DNA from: CBDCGV01 sp965216955
GTDB lineage: Bacteria > Bacteroidota > Bacteroidia > Chitinophagales > JADIYW01
Assembly: GCA_965216955.1 (NCBI GenBank)
Contig: CBDCGV010000017.1
Span: 62,001 to 126,000 of the forward strand
DNA: 64,000 nucleotides
Direction of reading: 5' to 3'
Under the pieces are notes generated by a model, which had not been told where the DNA came from, searched no databases, and was given only the letters and a program-made list of their open reading frames with translations. The translations under genes and the position numbers were made by a program. Below are positions 52,873 through 62,221 of this stretch, piece after piece; the first letter of the stretch is position 1; each line of letters starts with the position of its first letter.

Positions 52873-53897
52873 TGTCTAACACGCCCTTTTCCAAAAATAT
52901 AAGTTTAAAAAAGTATAACACATTTGGCATAGATGCATGTGCGGAGAGATTTGTAGATATTAATTCAATTGAAAATTTAAAAGCCGCTATTGGGATCCAT
53001 TCTAATCCAATTTTTTTAGGAGGAGGCAGTAATATTTTGTTCATGAATGCTATCGTTTCTACTCCTTTAGTAAAACTTTCTTTAAAAGGAATCGAAGTAT
53101 TAAAAGAAACCAATGATGCTGTTTGGATTTGTGCAAAGGCAGGGGAAATATGGCATGACTTAGTAATGTATTGCGTAAATAATGGTTACGGAGGCATTGA
53201 AAATCTTTCTTTAATACCTGGTTCTGTTGGTGCAGCTCCAATGCAAAATATTGGAGCATATGGTGTTGAGATTAAAGATGTTTTTGTAGAACTAGAAGCA
53301 CTCAATCTAGAAAATGGAGATATTAAAAAATTCTCCTTAAAAGATTGCGCTTTTGATTATCGATATAGTGTTTTTAAAGGTCCGCTCAAGAACAAGTTTT
53401 GCATTGTTTCAGTTACCCTAAAGCTCTTAAAAAACCCTGTAATTAATTCGTCTTATGGCGCCATTGAAAAAACTTTAAAAGACTGGAATATTAATCAGCC
53501 GACTATCAAAGACATCAGTAATGCTGTCATCAAAATTAGACAGGGAAAATTACCCGATCCAAATGAAATAGGTAATGCAGGGAGTTTTTTCAAAAATCCA
53601 ATTATTGATAAGAACTTCTTACAAAACAGTACTTATGGCCCAAAGCTAGTATCTGCACCTCAATATGTTGTGAATGAATCGTTTGTTAAAATTCCAGCGG
53701 GATGGTTGATAGAACAATGCGGTTGGAGAGGTAAGCGAGTAGGCAATACAGGTTCACATAAAGACCAAGCATTAGTGATTGTCAATTATGGAAATGCGAC
53801 AGGGCAAGAAATCTGGAATCATGCTCAAAATGTACAGCGTTCGGTATTTGAAACATTTGGAATAAAACTAGAACCTGAAGTAAATTTAGTTGATTGA
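52872..53897 (+). CDS. murB: UDP-N-acetylenolpyruvoylglucosamine reductase
   Basis: Second committed step of peptidoglycan precursor synthesis; reduces UDP-GlcNAc-enolpyruvate with NADPH and FAD. 341 aa of the type I family (longer, E. coli-like, with the Tyr loop): NTFGIDACAERF, FLGGGSNILF, GYGGIENLSLIPGSVGAAPMQNIGAYGVEIKD (FAD binding), YRYSVFKGPLKN, GNAGSFFKNPII (catalytic Ser), and EPEVNLV (Glu) at the end. Coupled to the DinB-like gene by a one-base overlap. Confidence 0.96.
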   Translation: MSNTPFSKNISLKKYNTFGIDACAERFVDINSIENLKAAIGIHSNPIFLGGGSNILFMNAIVSTPLVKLSLKGIEVLKETNDAVWICAKAGEIWHDLVMYCVNNGYGGIENLSLIPGSVGAAPMQNIGAYGVEIKDVFVELEALNLENGDIKKFSLKDCAFDYRYSVFKGPLKNKFCIVSVTLKLLKNPVINSSYGAIEKTLKDWNINQPTIKDISNAVIKIRQGKLPDPNEIGNAGSFFKNPIIDKNFLQNSTYGPKLVSAPQYVVNESFVKIPAGWLIEQCGWRGKRVGNTGSHKDQALVIVNYGNATGQEIWNHAQNVQRSVFETFGIKLEPEVNLVD

Positions 53898-53902
53898 AGT
53901 AT

Positions 53903-55315
53903 TTATATCTCTTTCCCTTTAACATCAAAAGCATCTCGTAAACCATTACCCAATAGATTAAAAGCCAGCACTAAAATCATAATTGCAATTCCGGGAGATA
54001 AAGCTAAAAATGCTTTCCCAGGAACCGTAAGATAATTGCGATACTCGCTTAACATAGTTCCCCAAGATGGCTTTGGAGGTTGTACACCAATACCAATAAA
54101 ACTCAATCCGGCCTCAATCAATATTGCTGCCGCAAAGTTTGCAGCCGTTATAACCATTATTGGTCCTACAATATTTGGTAAGATGTGCAAAAAAATAGTC
54201 CTCTTAGTATTAAACCCTAAACTGCGCGCAGCCTGTACATATTCCATTTCACGAACACTCAGCACTTGACCACGTACAATACGCGCCACCTCCACCCACA
54301 TAGACAATCCAACTGCTATGTATATTACCCAAAAACCGTCTATGAAATTTCCTAGTGAAAAAGACAACGCCATCGCCAATAAAATAGTTGGAATAGACCA
54401 CACCACGTTAATAAACCACATAATGATATCATCTAAAGGCAATTTGAGTCGTAAACGGGCATTGTAAAAAACGAATATCCCCAACCCAATTATAACAATC
54501 AGTCGCACATAACTTTGAATTGAGCTAATTGAGATTTTAATATTTATGAGAAAAAAGATTAGAAAAAAAACAAAAATTACAAGAAGCGGAATTTTTAAGA
54601 CCGACAATTGTATTTCAAATTGATTTCTATAAAATCCTGCAATAGCTCCTAAAAAAATGCCTATAAATAACGAAATAAAGACAGCAACAAAACCTACCGA
54701 AATGGACACCCGTAGCCCAAACAGCAACCTACTTAGTATATCTCTTCCATAATTATCTGTTCCTAACAAATATTTTCTTTTTCCAATTGCTTTTTCCTCC
54801 ACTCTCTCCCTCATGTCGTCAATTCTAGCAGATTTTTGTTCTTCATTAATATTCTTAAATATCAATTTAGTACCATTATCATTTATGACGGTCTGATCTG
54901 TTATTGATAAAGGGTATAATACCTCTACAAGGTCAAACTCCTCTTGTTCGCTTGGCAATTCCTTCCCTCTGTAAACTTCCGCTATAATTTGAGTGCTATC
55001 AAAATTATAGTTTAAAATAGGCACCATTTTATATAGGTTTTCTTGCCCAATAAAGATGCGTTTTAAGGTCCCTGTCTTTTTTTCTTTTCGATTCTTTCGA
55101 ATCAATAACATATCAATTTTAAAACCAGGAGACTCATTGGCAATTTCCAATACTTGATCATTAGCATTTGGGGTTGAATCTGCAGCAATTGCTGGTGCAA
55201 AAAGCGCTATAATAATTGATAAAACAATGACTCCTAAACTAAGAATGGCAAGATAATTTTTCTTAAGCCGTTTCCATGCTTTAGATGCCGGTGATTCTAT
55301 TTTGTTAGTTGTCAT
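53903..55315 (-). CDS. ABC transporter permease (DppC/OppC family)
   Basis: 470 aa inner-membrane permease. True start likely the ATG at 55315 (MTTNKIESPASKAWKRLKKN) rather than the longer frame to 55363. After TM1 there is a ~130-residue extracytoplasmic insertion, then the DppC core: LLGTDNYGRDILSRLLFGLRVSISVG, five or more helices, and the EAA loop EYVQAARSLGFNTKRTIFLHILPN. GLSFIGIGVQPPKPSWGTML is the family end. Family knowledge: imports peptides or nickel with an OppB-type partner and ATPases; those are not adjacent. The large periplasmic insertion is common for Bacteroidota members. Confidence 0.9.
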   Translation of the reverse strand: MTTNKIESPASKAWKRLKKNYLAILSLGVIVLSIIIALFAPAIAADSTPNANDQVLEIANESPGFKIDMLLIRKNRKEKKTGTLKRIFIGQENLYKMVPILNYNFDSTQIIAEVYRGKELPSEQEEFDLVEVLYPLSITDQTVINDNGTKLIFKNINEEQKSARIDDMRERVEEKAIGKRKYLLGTDNYGRDILSRLLFGLRVSISVGFVAVFISLFIGIFLGAIAGFYRNQFEIQLSVLKIPLLVIFVFFLIFFLINIKISISSIQSYVRLIVIIGLGIFVFYNARLRLKLPLDDIIMWFINVVWSIPTILLAMALSFSLGNFIDGFWVIYIAVGLSMWVEVARIVRGQVLSVREMEYVQAARSLGFNTKRTIFLHILPNIVGPIMVITAANFAAAILIEAGLSFIGIGVQPPKPSWGTMLSEYRNYLTVPGKAFLALSPGIAIMILVLAFNLLGNGLRDAFDVKGKEI

Positions 55316-55338
55316 GAAAAGCGCAAAAATACAAATTC

Positions 55339-56478
55339 CTATTTCAATTTTCTGCCCTTCCAATTGTATTGCAATATATTGCCTAATGCGCCAATTGCAA
55401 CTATATATATAATGTGTAAGACCTGGCTAACTGCAAAAATGCGCATCAGCTTTCGGCTCGAAAAGAAATCTGAAACTTTAAAAAGAAAAAGAAAATCCAC
55501 GAACATTTTAAATCCCAGTTGAGCTAATAAAAAGTACCAATCTAGTTTATCCATTAGACATAGCAATAAATTAACTAAAAGCGTCACATTAAAAAAGTAG
55601 ACCATCCCTAAAATAAACGTAATTCTTTTATCTTGATAACTAAACGATTTAGATGTCCATCTGAATCGCTGTTGAATAAATTCATTCAAATTTGGTAGGG
55701 CATTGGTAGAAACTATCGCTTCCCTATTTTTCAAAAAGGCTACTTTCTCTTTAAAGTGATGCGCAATTTTATAAATCAATAACATATCATCTCCTGATGC
55801 CTTATGATCTATATCCTTATAACCACTTACCTCTTCAAAAGCTTTTTTTTCATATGCTAAATTGGCGCCATTAGCCAAATTGAAGAATCCTTTATTGATA
55901 GAAGCTGCTGTAATTCCAATCATGCTTATAAAATCTAATGCTTGAAATTTTTCGAATAACGAATTATTATTCCTAAAAACCACGGGCGCCGCAATGAGTT
56001 TGTAATCTTCTTTTTCATACACTTCGACAATAGAGGTGATCCAATTTTTACCAGAAATACAATCTGCATCGGTAGTAATTATTAAATCTCCGGCTGCTTT
56101 TTCTACAGCTAATTCAATAGCTCGTTTTTTATATGCAATTTCTGGTTGTGAGGATTGAAGCAAATCTTGCAAGTCAAAAACCTTGACTTGCTCTACGTCA
56201 AAGGCATCTACAATCCTTCTCGTATTATCTGTTGAGTGATCATTAATTACAATAACCTCTATAAGCTCCTTTGAATAATTTTGGTTTAAAATGGATTGAA
56301 TGCATGCCTTAATATTTTGCTCTTCATTTCTCGCTGGTATTACAACGGTAACTTTTGTTTTTAGTAAAGCTCCTTCTAATTCTACCTCTTCTAGTCTCAC
56401 CCATCCATGATAATAATAAAGGATGAGTAACACATAAAATACCGTTAAAAGAATCGCTATAGATGTATAAATTATCAA
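55339..56478 (-). CDS. Glycosyltransferase family 2, membrane-bound
   Basis: 379 aa. One N-terminal helix (SIAILLTVFYVLLILYYYHGW), the GT2 catalytic domain (VTVVIPARNEEQNIKACIQSIL, VIVINDHSTDNT, IITTDADCIS, GDDMLLIYKIAHHF, QQRFRWTSKSFSYQ), then three C-terminal helices (ILGMVYFFNVTLLVNLLLCL, FFLLAQLGFKMFVDFLFLFK, VLHIIYIVAIGALGNI). The QxxRW motif marks a processive or membrane-associated GT2 similar to ceramide glucosyltransferases and polysaccharide synthases. Start codon appears to be TTG. Product not known. Confidence 0.88.
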   Translation of the reverse strand: MIIYTSIAILLTVFYVLLILYYYHGWVRLEEVELEGALLKTKVTVVIPARNEEQNIKACIQSILNQNYSKELIEVIVINDHSTDNTRRIVDAFDVEQVKVFDLQDLLQSSQPEIAYKKRAIELAVEKAAGDLIITTDADCISGKNWITSIVEVYEKEDYKLIAAPVVFRNNNSLFEKFQALDFISMIGITAASINKGFFNLANGANLAYEKKAFEEVSGYKDIDHKASGDDMLLIYKIAHHFKEKVAFLKNREAIVSTNALPNLNEFIQQRFRWTSKSFSYQDKRITFILGMVYFFNVTLLVNLLLCLMDKLDWYFLLAQLGFKMFVDFLFLFKVSDFFSSRKLMRIFAVSQVLHIIYIVAIGALGNILQYNWKGRKLK

Positions 56479-56634
56479 AATGAATTATTGAAGTTGTTTA
56501 AAGTCCTCCGTTCGGTCTGCAAATTTATCTTTTTCGCTTTCAAACTTAGAACTTTAGATAACTTCATTGATTAACAAAGTAACAAAGTTTCAAGCGAACA
56601 GAAGTAGCTATATTATAATTCGTATTTTCGAGCG

Positions 56635-57576
56635 ATGGATTCTTTAATTTTTTGGATTGGAGTTTTTGCAGTAAGCTTGATTGCACTGGTTATTGCCTCA
56701 GATAAGTTTATTGAATCTGCCGAAAAGATTGGACATGCACTCAAGATTGACCCATTCATTATTGGTGTGACCTTAGTTGCCTTGGGCACCTCCTTACCGG
56801 AACTAATCTCATCAATTATAGCTGTGATGAAAGGATCTTCAGAAATTGTAATTGGAAATGTCATTGGATCAAACATTACGAATATATCCTTAATTATGGG
56901 TTTTATTGCCGTTTCAACTCGGCGTATAGATGTAAGTTTTGACGTTATAAAAGTGGAAATGCCTATTCTTTTAAGCTCAGCATTTATTATTTCCATTATG
57001 ATGATTGATCTTAAATTTGACCTAATTGACGGTATTACTGTTTTTACTGGCCTTATTTTATTCCTTCTTTACACATTAAGAGATGGGAAGGATCAAGAAA
57101 ATGATGTAGAGAAAGAAGAAACCAAATTACCCTTTGCAGCTTTTATTGTTTTCTTATTAAGTGGAGTAGCTATCTATTTATCTGCCGACTACAATATCCG
57201 CTCTATCATCAATATTTCAAACAAACTAAGCATTGGCAAAGAGGTAATTTCATTGACAGCAGTTAGTCTTGGTACTTCATTACCCGAACTCCTTGTCAGT
57301 ATCGCTGCCGCAAAAAAAGGAAATCTGAAAATAGCCGTAGGAAATATTATCGGTTCAAATATCTTCAATTCTTTTGCTGTACTAGGCATTCCATCCATGA
57401 TTTCCGTATTAGAAGTACCTCCAGAAATGTTAACCTTTAGTGTCCCTGTGATGATTGCACTAACTATGTTGTTTTTTGTAATGATGCTTTCTCAAAAAGT
57501 AAATAGGTGGCAAGGTTGGATGTTAATCTTATTCTATTTGTTCTTCTTAGTAAGTAATATTAGGACCGTTTTATAA
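56635..57576 (+). CDS. Calcium/sodium antiporter (CaCA family, YrbG-like)
   Basis: 313 aa membrane protein with ten hydrophobic helices and the two internal alpha-repeats of the Ca/cation exchangers: GTSLPELISSIIAVMKGSSEIVIGN and GSNITN in the first half, GTSLPELLVSIAAAKKGNLKIAVGN and GSNIFN in the second. The two repeats are in opposite orientation, giving the cation site with the paired Glu of SLPEL. Family knowledge: exchanges Na+ or H+ for Ca2+. Convergent with uvrA. Confidence 0.93.
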   Translation: MDSLIFWIGVFAVSLIALVIASDKFIESAEKIGHALKIDPFIIGVTLVALGTSLPELISSIIAVMKGSSEIVIGNVIGSNITNISLIMGFIAVSTRRIDVSFDVIKVEMPILLSSAFIISIMMIDLKFDLIDGITVFTGLILFLLYTLRDGKDQENDVEKEETKLPFAAFIVFLLSGVAIYLSADYNIRSIINISNKLSIGKEVISLTAVSLGTSLPELLVSIAAAKKGNLKIAVGNIIGSNIFNSFAVLGIPSMISVLEVPPEMLTFSVPVMIALTMLFFVMMLSQKVNRWQGWMLILFYLFFLVSNIRTVL

Positions 57577-57583
57577 GGGCTTA

Positions 57584-60393
57584 TTAGACTTTCCCTTTCA
57601 GAAAATCCTTTGTTTTTGAAGCTTTAATATTCCTAATTCCTTCTATAGGTCCTTGATAAAGCAATTCACCCCCCTCGTCTCCACCTCCAGGACCCAAATC
57701 AATTATCCAATCTGCACATTTTATGACATCCATATTATGTTCAATTACAACAATGGAATGTCCTTTTTCTATTAACGCATTAAACGCTCCCAGAAGTTTA
57801 TTAATATCATGAAAATGCAAGCCAGTGGTTGGTTCATCAAAAATAAACAATATAGGTTCCGTTTTTCTTCCCTTTGATAAAAAAGAGGCCAATTTAACTC
57901 TTTGGGCCTCTCCTCCACTTAAAGTGCTTGATGATTGCCCAAGTTGCACGTAACCTAATCCTACTTTTTGTAATGGTAACAGTTTTTCGCGTATTTCCTT
58001 GACTCCATCAAAAAACAAAACAGCTTCATCAACCGTCATATTTAGGACATCACTTATGCTTTTGTTATTATAGTTGACTTCTATTATTTCCTCTTTAAAT
58101 CGACTTCCTTTACATACATCACATTTCAAATGCACATCTGCAAGAAATTGCATTTCAACTACGATTTCTCCTTCTCCTTTACAGTTATCACACCGACCAC
58201 CATCTACATTAAAAGAAAAGTGCTTTGGCTTATAGCCCCTTACTTTTGATAGTTGCTGTTTCGAAAACAAATTACGTATGACATCATATGCTTTAATATA
58301 AGTAACAGGGTTTGATCGGCTTGATCGACCAATGGGGTTTTGATCAACCATTTCTATTGCACTAATACGGTCAATGGCCCCCTCTAGTGACTTATATACG
58401 CCAGGTTTAATTGGATAAGTGTCAAAAACTCTTTTAAGAGCTGGATATAAAATCTGTTTTACCAATGTTGTTTTTCCCGAACCACTTACACCAGAAATTA
58501 CGGTTAGTGCATTTAAAGGGAATTGAACATCAATATTCTTTAGATTGTGTTGTTGTGCCCCTTTTACTTCAATAAAATTAAATGGCTTTCTAATATTTTG
58601 TGGAACTTCGATGGATAACTCACCATTTAGATATTTCGTTGTTAAACTCGATTTGTCATTAAGAGCGGCCTCTATATCTCCTTCAAAAACAACATTTCCT
58701 CCCAAGTGTCCTGCTTCAGGTCCAATATCAATCAAATAATCTGCAGCCCTGATAATGTCTTCTTCATGCTCAACAACAATAACGGTATTCCCTAAATTAC
58801 GCAAGTGCTTTAAAATATTAATAAGCCGTTCACTATCAAATGGGTGTAAACCAATGCTAGGTTCGTCTAAAATATAGATAGAACTCGTTAAGTTACTCCC
58901 CAAAGATCTGGTTAACTGAATACGTTGGCTTTCACCCCCGGAAAGTGTATTTGCCACTCTATTTAAAGTTAAATAACCTAACCCTACATCTTCTAAGAAA
59001 TTAATCCTTGCTTTATTTCCAAAAGCAATCTTTCCGCAACCTGTTTTTGATATTTATTTAAATCTATTTTATCAAAAAAAGCTTTAAGCTTTTTAATCGG
59101 TAGAATTAAAAAGTCTCCGATCGATTTATTATTGATCTTAACATATTCGACTTCTTTTCTTAGTCTAGAACCGTTACATTCTCTACATTTTGTCTTCCCT
59201 CTATATCTTGAAAGCATAACGCGGTATTGAATTTTATATGCGTTTTCTTCAAGCTCCCTAAAAAAATCATTTAACCCATGAAAAAATTCATTCCCTGTCC
59301 ACAACAGTTTCTTTTGTCCTTCAGATAAATCAATAATAGGTTTATGAATAGGAAAGTCAAACAGATTGGCTTTTCTTATCAATTGATTTTTCCACCAACT
59401 CATTTTTTCTCCCTTCCAAGGTGCAATGGCTCCTTCATATACTGATAACGTCTTATTAGGGATGACTAGGTCTTCATCTATACCTATCGTTGTTCCAAAC
59501 CCTTCGCATTCTTTACATGCACCATAAGGAGAGTTGAAATTAAAAAACTGCTCCGTAGGTTTTTCAAAACTCATACCGTCAGCTTCCAAGGTATTTGAGA
59601 AATGCTCTTTTTTCCCAGATTCCAGTTCTTCAATAATACATCTTCCATTTCCTTCTTCAAAAGCAGTATGAATGGAATCTTTGATTCTGTTGATCGTTTC
59701 TTCTATATTTTTATATGAAAACCGATCAATTAATAATTGTATCTCCTTCTTTGATATTTTTTCTAATAAAGCATCATTATCAATGATTTCATCAATTCTA
59801 TAGACCTCACTTCCAGAGATAATTCTTAAGTATCCTTCATTCAAAAGGAATTTTAATTCTTCTTGAATTTCGATACCATCATCAAATTTCAAATCAATTA
59901 GCACATGAAATTTACTTCCTTCGTTATGGCTTTGTATAAATTTTAGGACATCACTGACCTCATATTTGATCACTTTTCTTCCACTAACAGGCGAAAAGGT
60001 TTCTCCTGCCTTAGAGAAAAGTAATCTCAAATAATCATAAATTTCCGTCAAAGTCCCAACAGTTGAACGTGTTGTACCAGTGCTTGTTTTTTGTTCAATA
60101 GCAATAGCAGGTGCTAATCCTTTAATATATTCAACATCCGGTTTATCTAACCTCACAAGAAATTGCCTTGCATAAGCTGAAAGAGATTCTATGTACCTCC
60201 TTTGTCCTTCTGCATATAAAGTGTCTATTGTTAAGGACGATTTTCCAGACCCTGATACACCTGTAACGACCACTAATTTATTTTTTGGAATACTGACATC
60301 TATCTTGTTGAGATTGTGCATGTTAGCTCCTTTTACAAGAATAAATTCTTTTGATGTTTTTTCTTGAAAAATGTTCATTTTGAATTTTGGCAT
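57584..60393 (-). CDS. uvrA: Excinuclease ABC subunit A, one apparent frameshift
   Basis: DNA damage recognition ATPase of nucleotide excision repair. The N-terminal piece (58993-60393) has Walker A VVTGVSGSGKSSLTIDTLYAEGQRRYIESLSAYARQF and zinc modules (CKECEGFG, CRECNGSR); the C-terminal piece (57584-58957) has LSGGESQRIQL, the second Walker A SGVSGSGKTTLVKQ, CDNCKGEGEI/CDVCKGSR and LSGGEAQRVKL. The frames separate after LLLEIK at 59012-59014 (AAA in ATAAAG): one more A restores IKARINFLEDVGLGYL. Repaired length is about 936 aa, normal. A read error is likelier than a broken gene. Start is 60393 or 60378. Confidence 0.92.
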
Positions 60394-60510
60394 GAAGCTT
60401 GTGTTAAACTATCATGAATTGAAATCTATTTAATAAAATTATTCTAACAAACTTAAAGCAAATATATAGAACTAACATCTACACTTAATTAATACGTAAA
60501 ACTTTTAAGT

Positions 60511-61098
60511 ATGAGTTCTGTACACACGCGCGCTTTGAGTGATCATCAAGTTGTAAAAAATTATATCTCTGGAGAAGAATCTGCACTTGAGATTCTTATT
60601 CATAGACATAGAGCTAAGATTTACACCACTATTTATATGTTTGTAAAAGACAAGTATCTTGCCGAAGATATTTTTCAGGATACTTTTATAAAAATTATCG
60701 ATAGTCTTAGAGCTGGCAACTATCGAGAAGAAGGAAAATTTTTACCCTGGGCGCTGAGAATTGCTCATAACCTTTGCATAGATTATTTTCGAAAATTAAA
60801 GCGAAGACCTTCAATTGTTACAGAAGATGGGTTTGATATTTTTTCTGTTCTAAAAATTTCTGAAGACAATGCTGAACAAACTCTTATTAAAGATCAGTCT
60901 AAAAAGAAGGTAAGAGATCTATTAAATAAGTTGCCAAATGAGCAAAAAGAGGTCGTCATCCTTCGTCACTATGCTGAAATGAGTTTTAAAGAAATAGCAA
61001 AGATGACCGGAGTAAGCATAAATACAGCTCTCGGAAGAATGAGATATGCGCTTATTAACCTTCGAAAGATGGTGGAAGAAAAAGAAGTGGTTTTATAA
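60511..61098 (+). CDS. RNA polymerase sigma factor, sigma-70 family (ECF type)
   Basis: 195 aa. Sigma region 2 (IHRHRAKIYTTIYMFVKDKYLAEDIFQDTFIKII, with GKFLPWALRIAHNLCIDYFRKLKR) and region 4 (LPNEQKEVVILRHYAEMSFKEIAKMTGVSINTALGRMRYALINLRK) and nothing between but a short linker, as in ECF factors. No anti-sigma factor adjoins it (the next plus-strand gene is more than 1 kb away), so it may be constitutive or regulated elsewhere. Terminator follows. Confidence 0.92.
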   Translation: MSSVHTRALSDHQVVKNYISGEESALEILIHRHRAKIYTTIYMFVKDKYLAEDIFQDTFIKIIDSLRAGNYREEGKFLPWALRIAHNLCIDYFRKLKRRPSIVTEDGFDIFSVLKISEDNAEQTLIKDQSKKKVRDLLNKLPNEQKEVVILRHYAEMSFKEIAKMTGVSINTALGRMRYALINLRKMVEEKEVVL

Positions 61099-61121
61099 TC
61101 TTTTATTTATATGTTTTGTTT

Positions 61122-61164
61122 AAAAAGGCTGTTAGACTTACTTATTTAAGTTGACAGCCTTTTT
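61122..61164. terminator. Bidirectional intrinsic terminator
   Basis: AAAAAGGCTGT (61122-61132) pairs perfectly with ACAGCCTTTTT (61154-61164) over 11 bp, with partial pairing of the inner bases (ACTTA with TAAGT). T-runs on both sides serve both directions. It stands between the convergent sigma factor and radical SAM genes. Confidence 0.88.
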
Positions 61165-61172
61165 ACTATTTA

Positions 61173-62204
61173 CTATAACTTATAGCTAAAATTTACTTTG
61201 CAACCTTCACTGCAATTTGTGCATATATCAATTTCTTTGCGAGAAACTGTTAGTTTCCTTCTAAAACTATTGTAGCTATCATTTTGCCATATTTCAGCAA
61301 TCGAATGCTTGGTCAAATCTCCCAAAACATGATTTGCATCTTTATCAAAACAACAAGGCACCACTTTCCCATCCCAAGTAATTACACATGAATGCCATAA
61401 CTTCCAGCAACTATTTTCTAAGCTGTTCTTTATAGAATAGGTCCCATTTTTGTTCTTTTTATAACGACTATATTTTTGATTTAAAGGAATTAATTCATTT
61501 CCATTTTTAAAATCATAAACTTGAGCAGTTTTCAAAATCACTTCATCAATACCTATCTCTTCTGCTAATTGATACAAATCATCTATTTGATGCTCATTAG
61601 GTCTAACTACTAAAAATTGAAAAATCACATGTGGCGTCTTTGAAGCCATTAACTTCTTCCATTTAACAATATTTTTAGCACCTTCAATCACCTTTTCTAA
61701 TTTCCCACCAACTCTATACTGCATATATGTTTCTTGTGTTGTTCCATCTATTGAAATAATGAGTCTATCTAAACCTGATTCAATTGTTGATTTCGCATTC
61801 TCCTCATCCAAATAATGCGCATTAGTAGAAGTGGCAGTGTATATTTTTCTCGAGTTGGCATATTTTACCATTTCTAAGAACTTCGGGTTGAGATAGGGTT
61901 CCCCTTGAAAATAGAAAGTTAAGTACAAGCCTTTTTTTGAAATATCATTTATAAATTTCTCAAAAAGATCTTGTTGAAGCATTCCTGTAGGCCTTGTAAA
62001 TGAACGCAGACCACTTGGACATTCAGGGCATCTTAAATTACAACTCGTTGTTGGTTCAATAGACACGGAAAAAGGAAGCCCCCATTGAATAGGCTTCTTT
62101 AACCACATTGAAAGCTTGTATGATATATAAACTAGGGCCATATTCCAAAGTTTTGGAACTGTCATTTTTTTAAAAAAATTTACCTGGTTTTGAATCCTTC
62201 TCAT
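61173..62204 (-). CDS. Radical SAM/SPASM domain protein
   Basis: 343 aa. The CxxxCxxC cluster is in SCNLRCPECPSG with TTGM-like GMLQQDLFEKF after it; FQGEPYLNPKF is the GEP-type motif; TSTNAHYLDEENA and SIDGTTQETYMQYRVGG are typical. The C-terminal SPASM region holds further Cys for auxiliary clusters: CWKLWHSCVITWDGKVVPCCFDKDANHVLGD and CTNCSEGC. Modifies a peptide or other substrate; function not determined. Divergent from the PhoD-like gene with 17 bp between the start codons. Confidence 0.9.
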   Translation of the reverse strand: MRRIQNQVNFFKKMTVPKLWNMALVYISYKLSMWLKKPIQWGLPFSVSIEPTTSCNLRCPECPSGLRSFTRPTGMLQQDLFEKFINDISKKGLYLTFYFQGEPYLNPKFLEMVKYANSRKIYTATSTNAHYLDEENAKSTIESGLDRLIISIDGTTQETYMQYRVGGKLEKVIEGAKNIVKWKKLMASKTPHVIFQFLVVRPNEHQIDDLYQLAEEIGIDEVILKTAQVYDFKNGNELIPLNQKYSRYKKNKNGTYSIKNSLENSCWKLWHSCVITWDGKVVPCCFDKDANHVLGDLTKHSIAEIWQNDSYNSFRRKLTVSRKEIDICTNCSEGCKVNFSYKL

Positions 62205-62205
62205 A

Positions 62206-62213
62206 TAACTTTG
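62206..62213 (+). promoter_or_regulatory. TAACTTTG -7 box of the PhoD-like gene
   Basis: TAACTTTG is a TAnnTTTG match that ends 8 bp before the ATG at 62222, immediately upstream of the start of the divergent radical SAM gene. A TTTG at 62189-62192 lies only 13 bp upstream, short for the -33 box. The transcript would be nearly leaderless. Confidence 0.4.
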
Positions 62214-62221
62214 CTAAAGAT

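Noticed and set aside
58957..58993. uvrA as two separate genes
   Set aside because: The gap region encodes conserved UvrA sequence in the shifted frame, and neither half has the complete ABC set alone; it is one gene with a one-base change.
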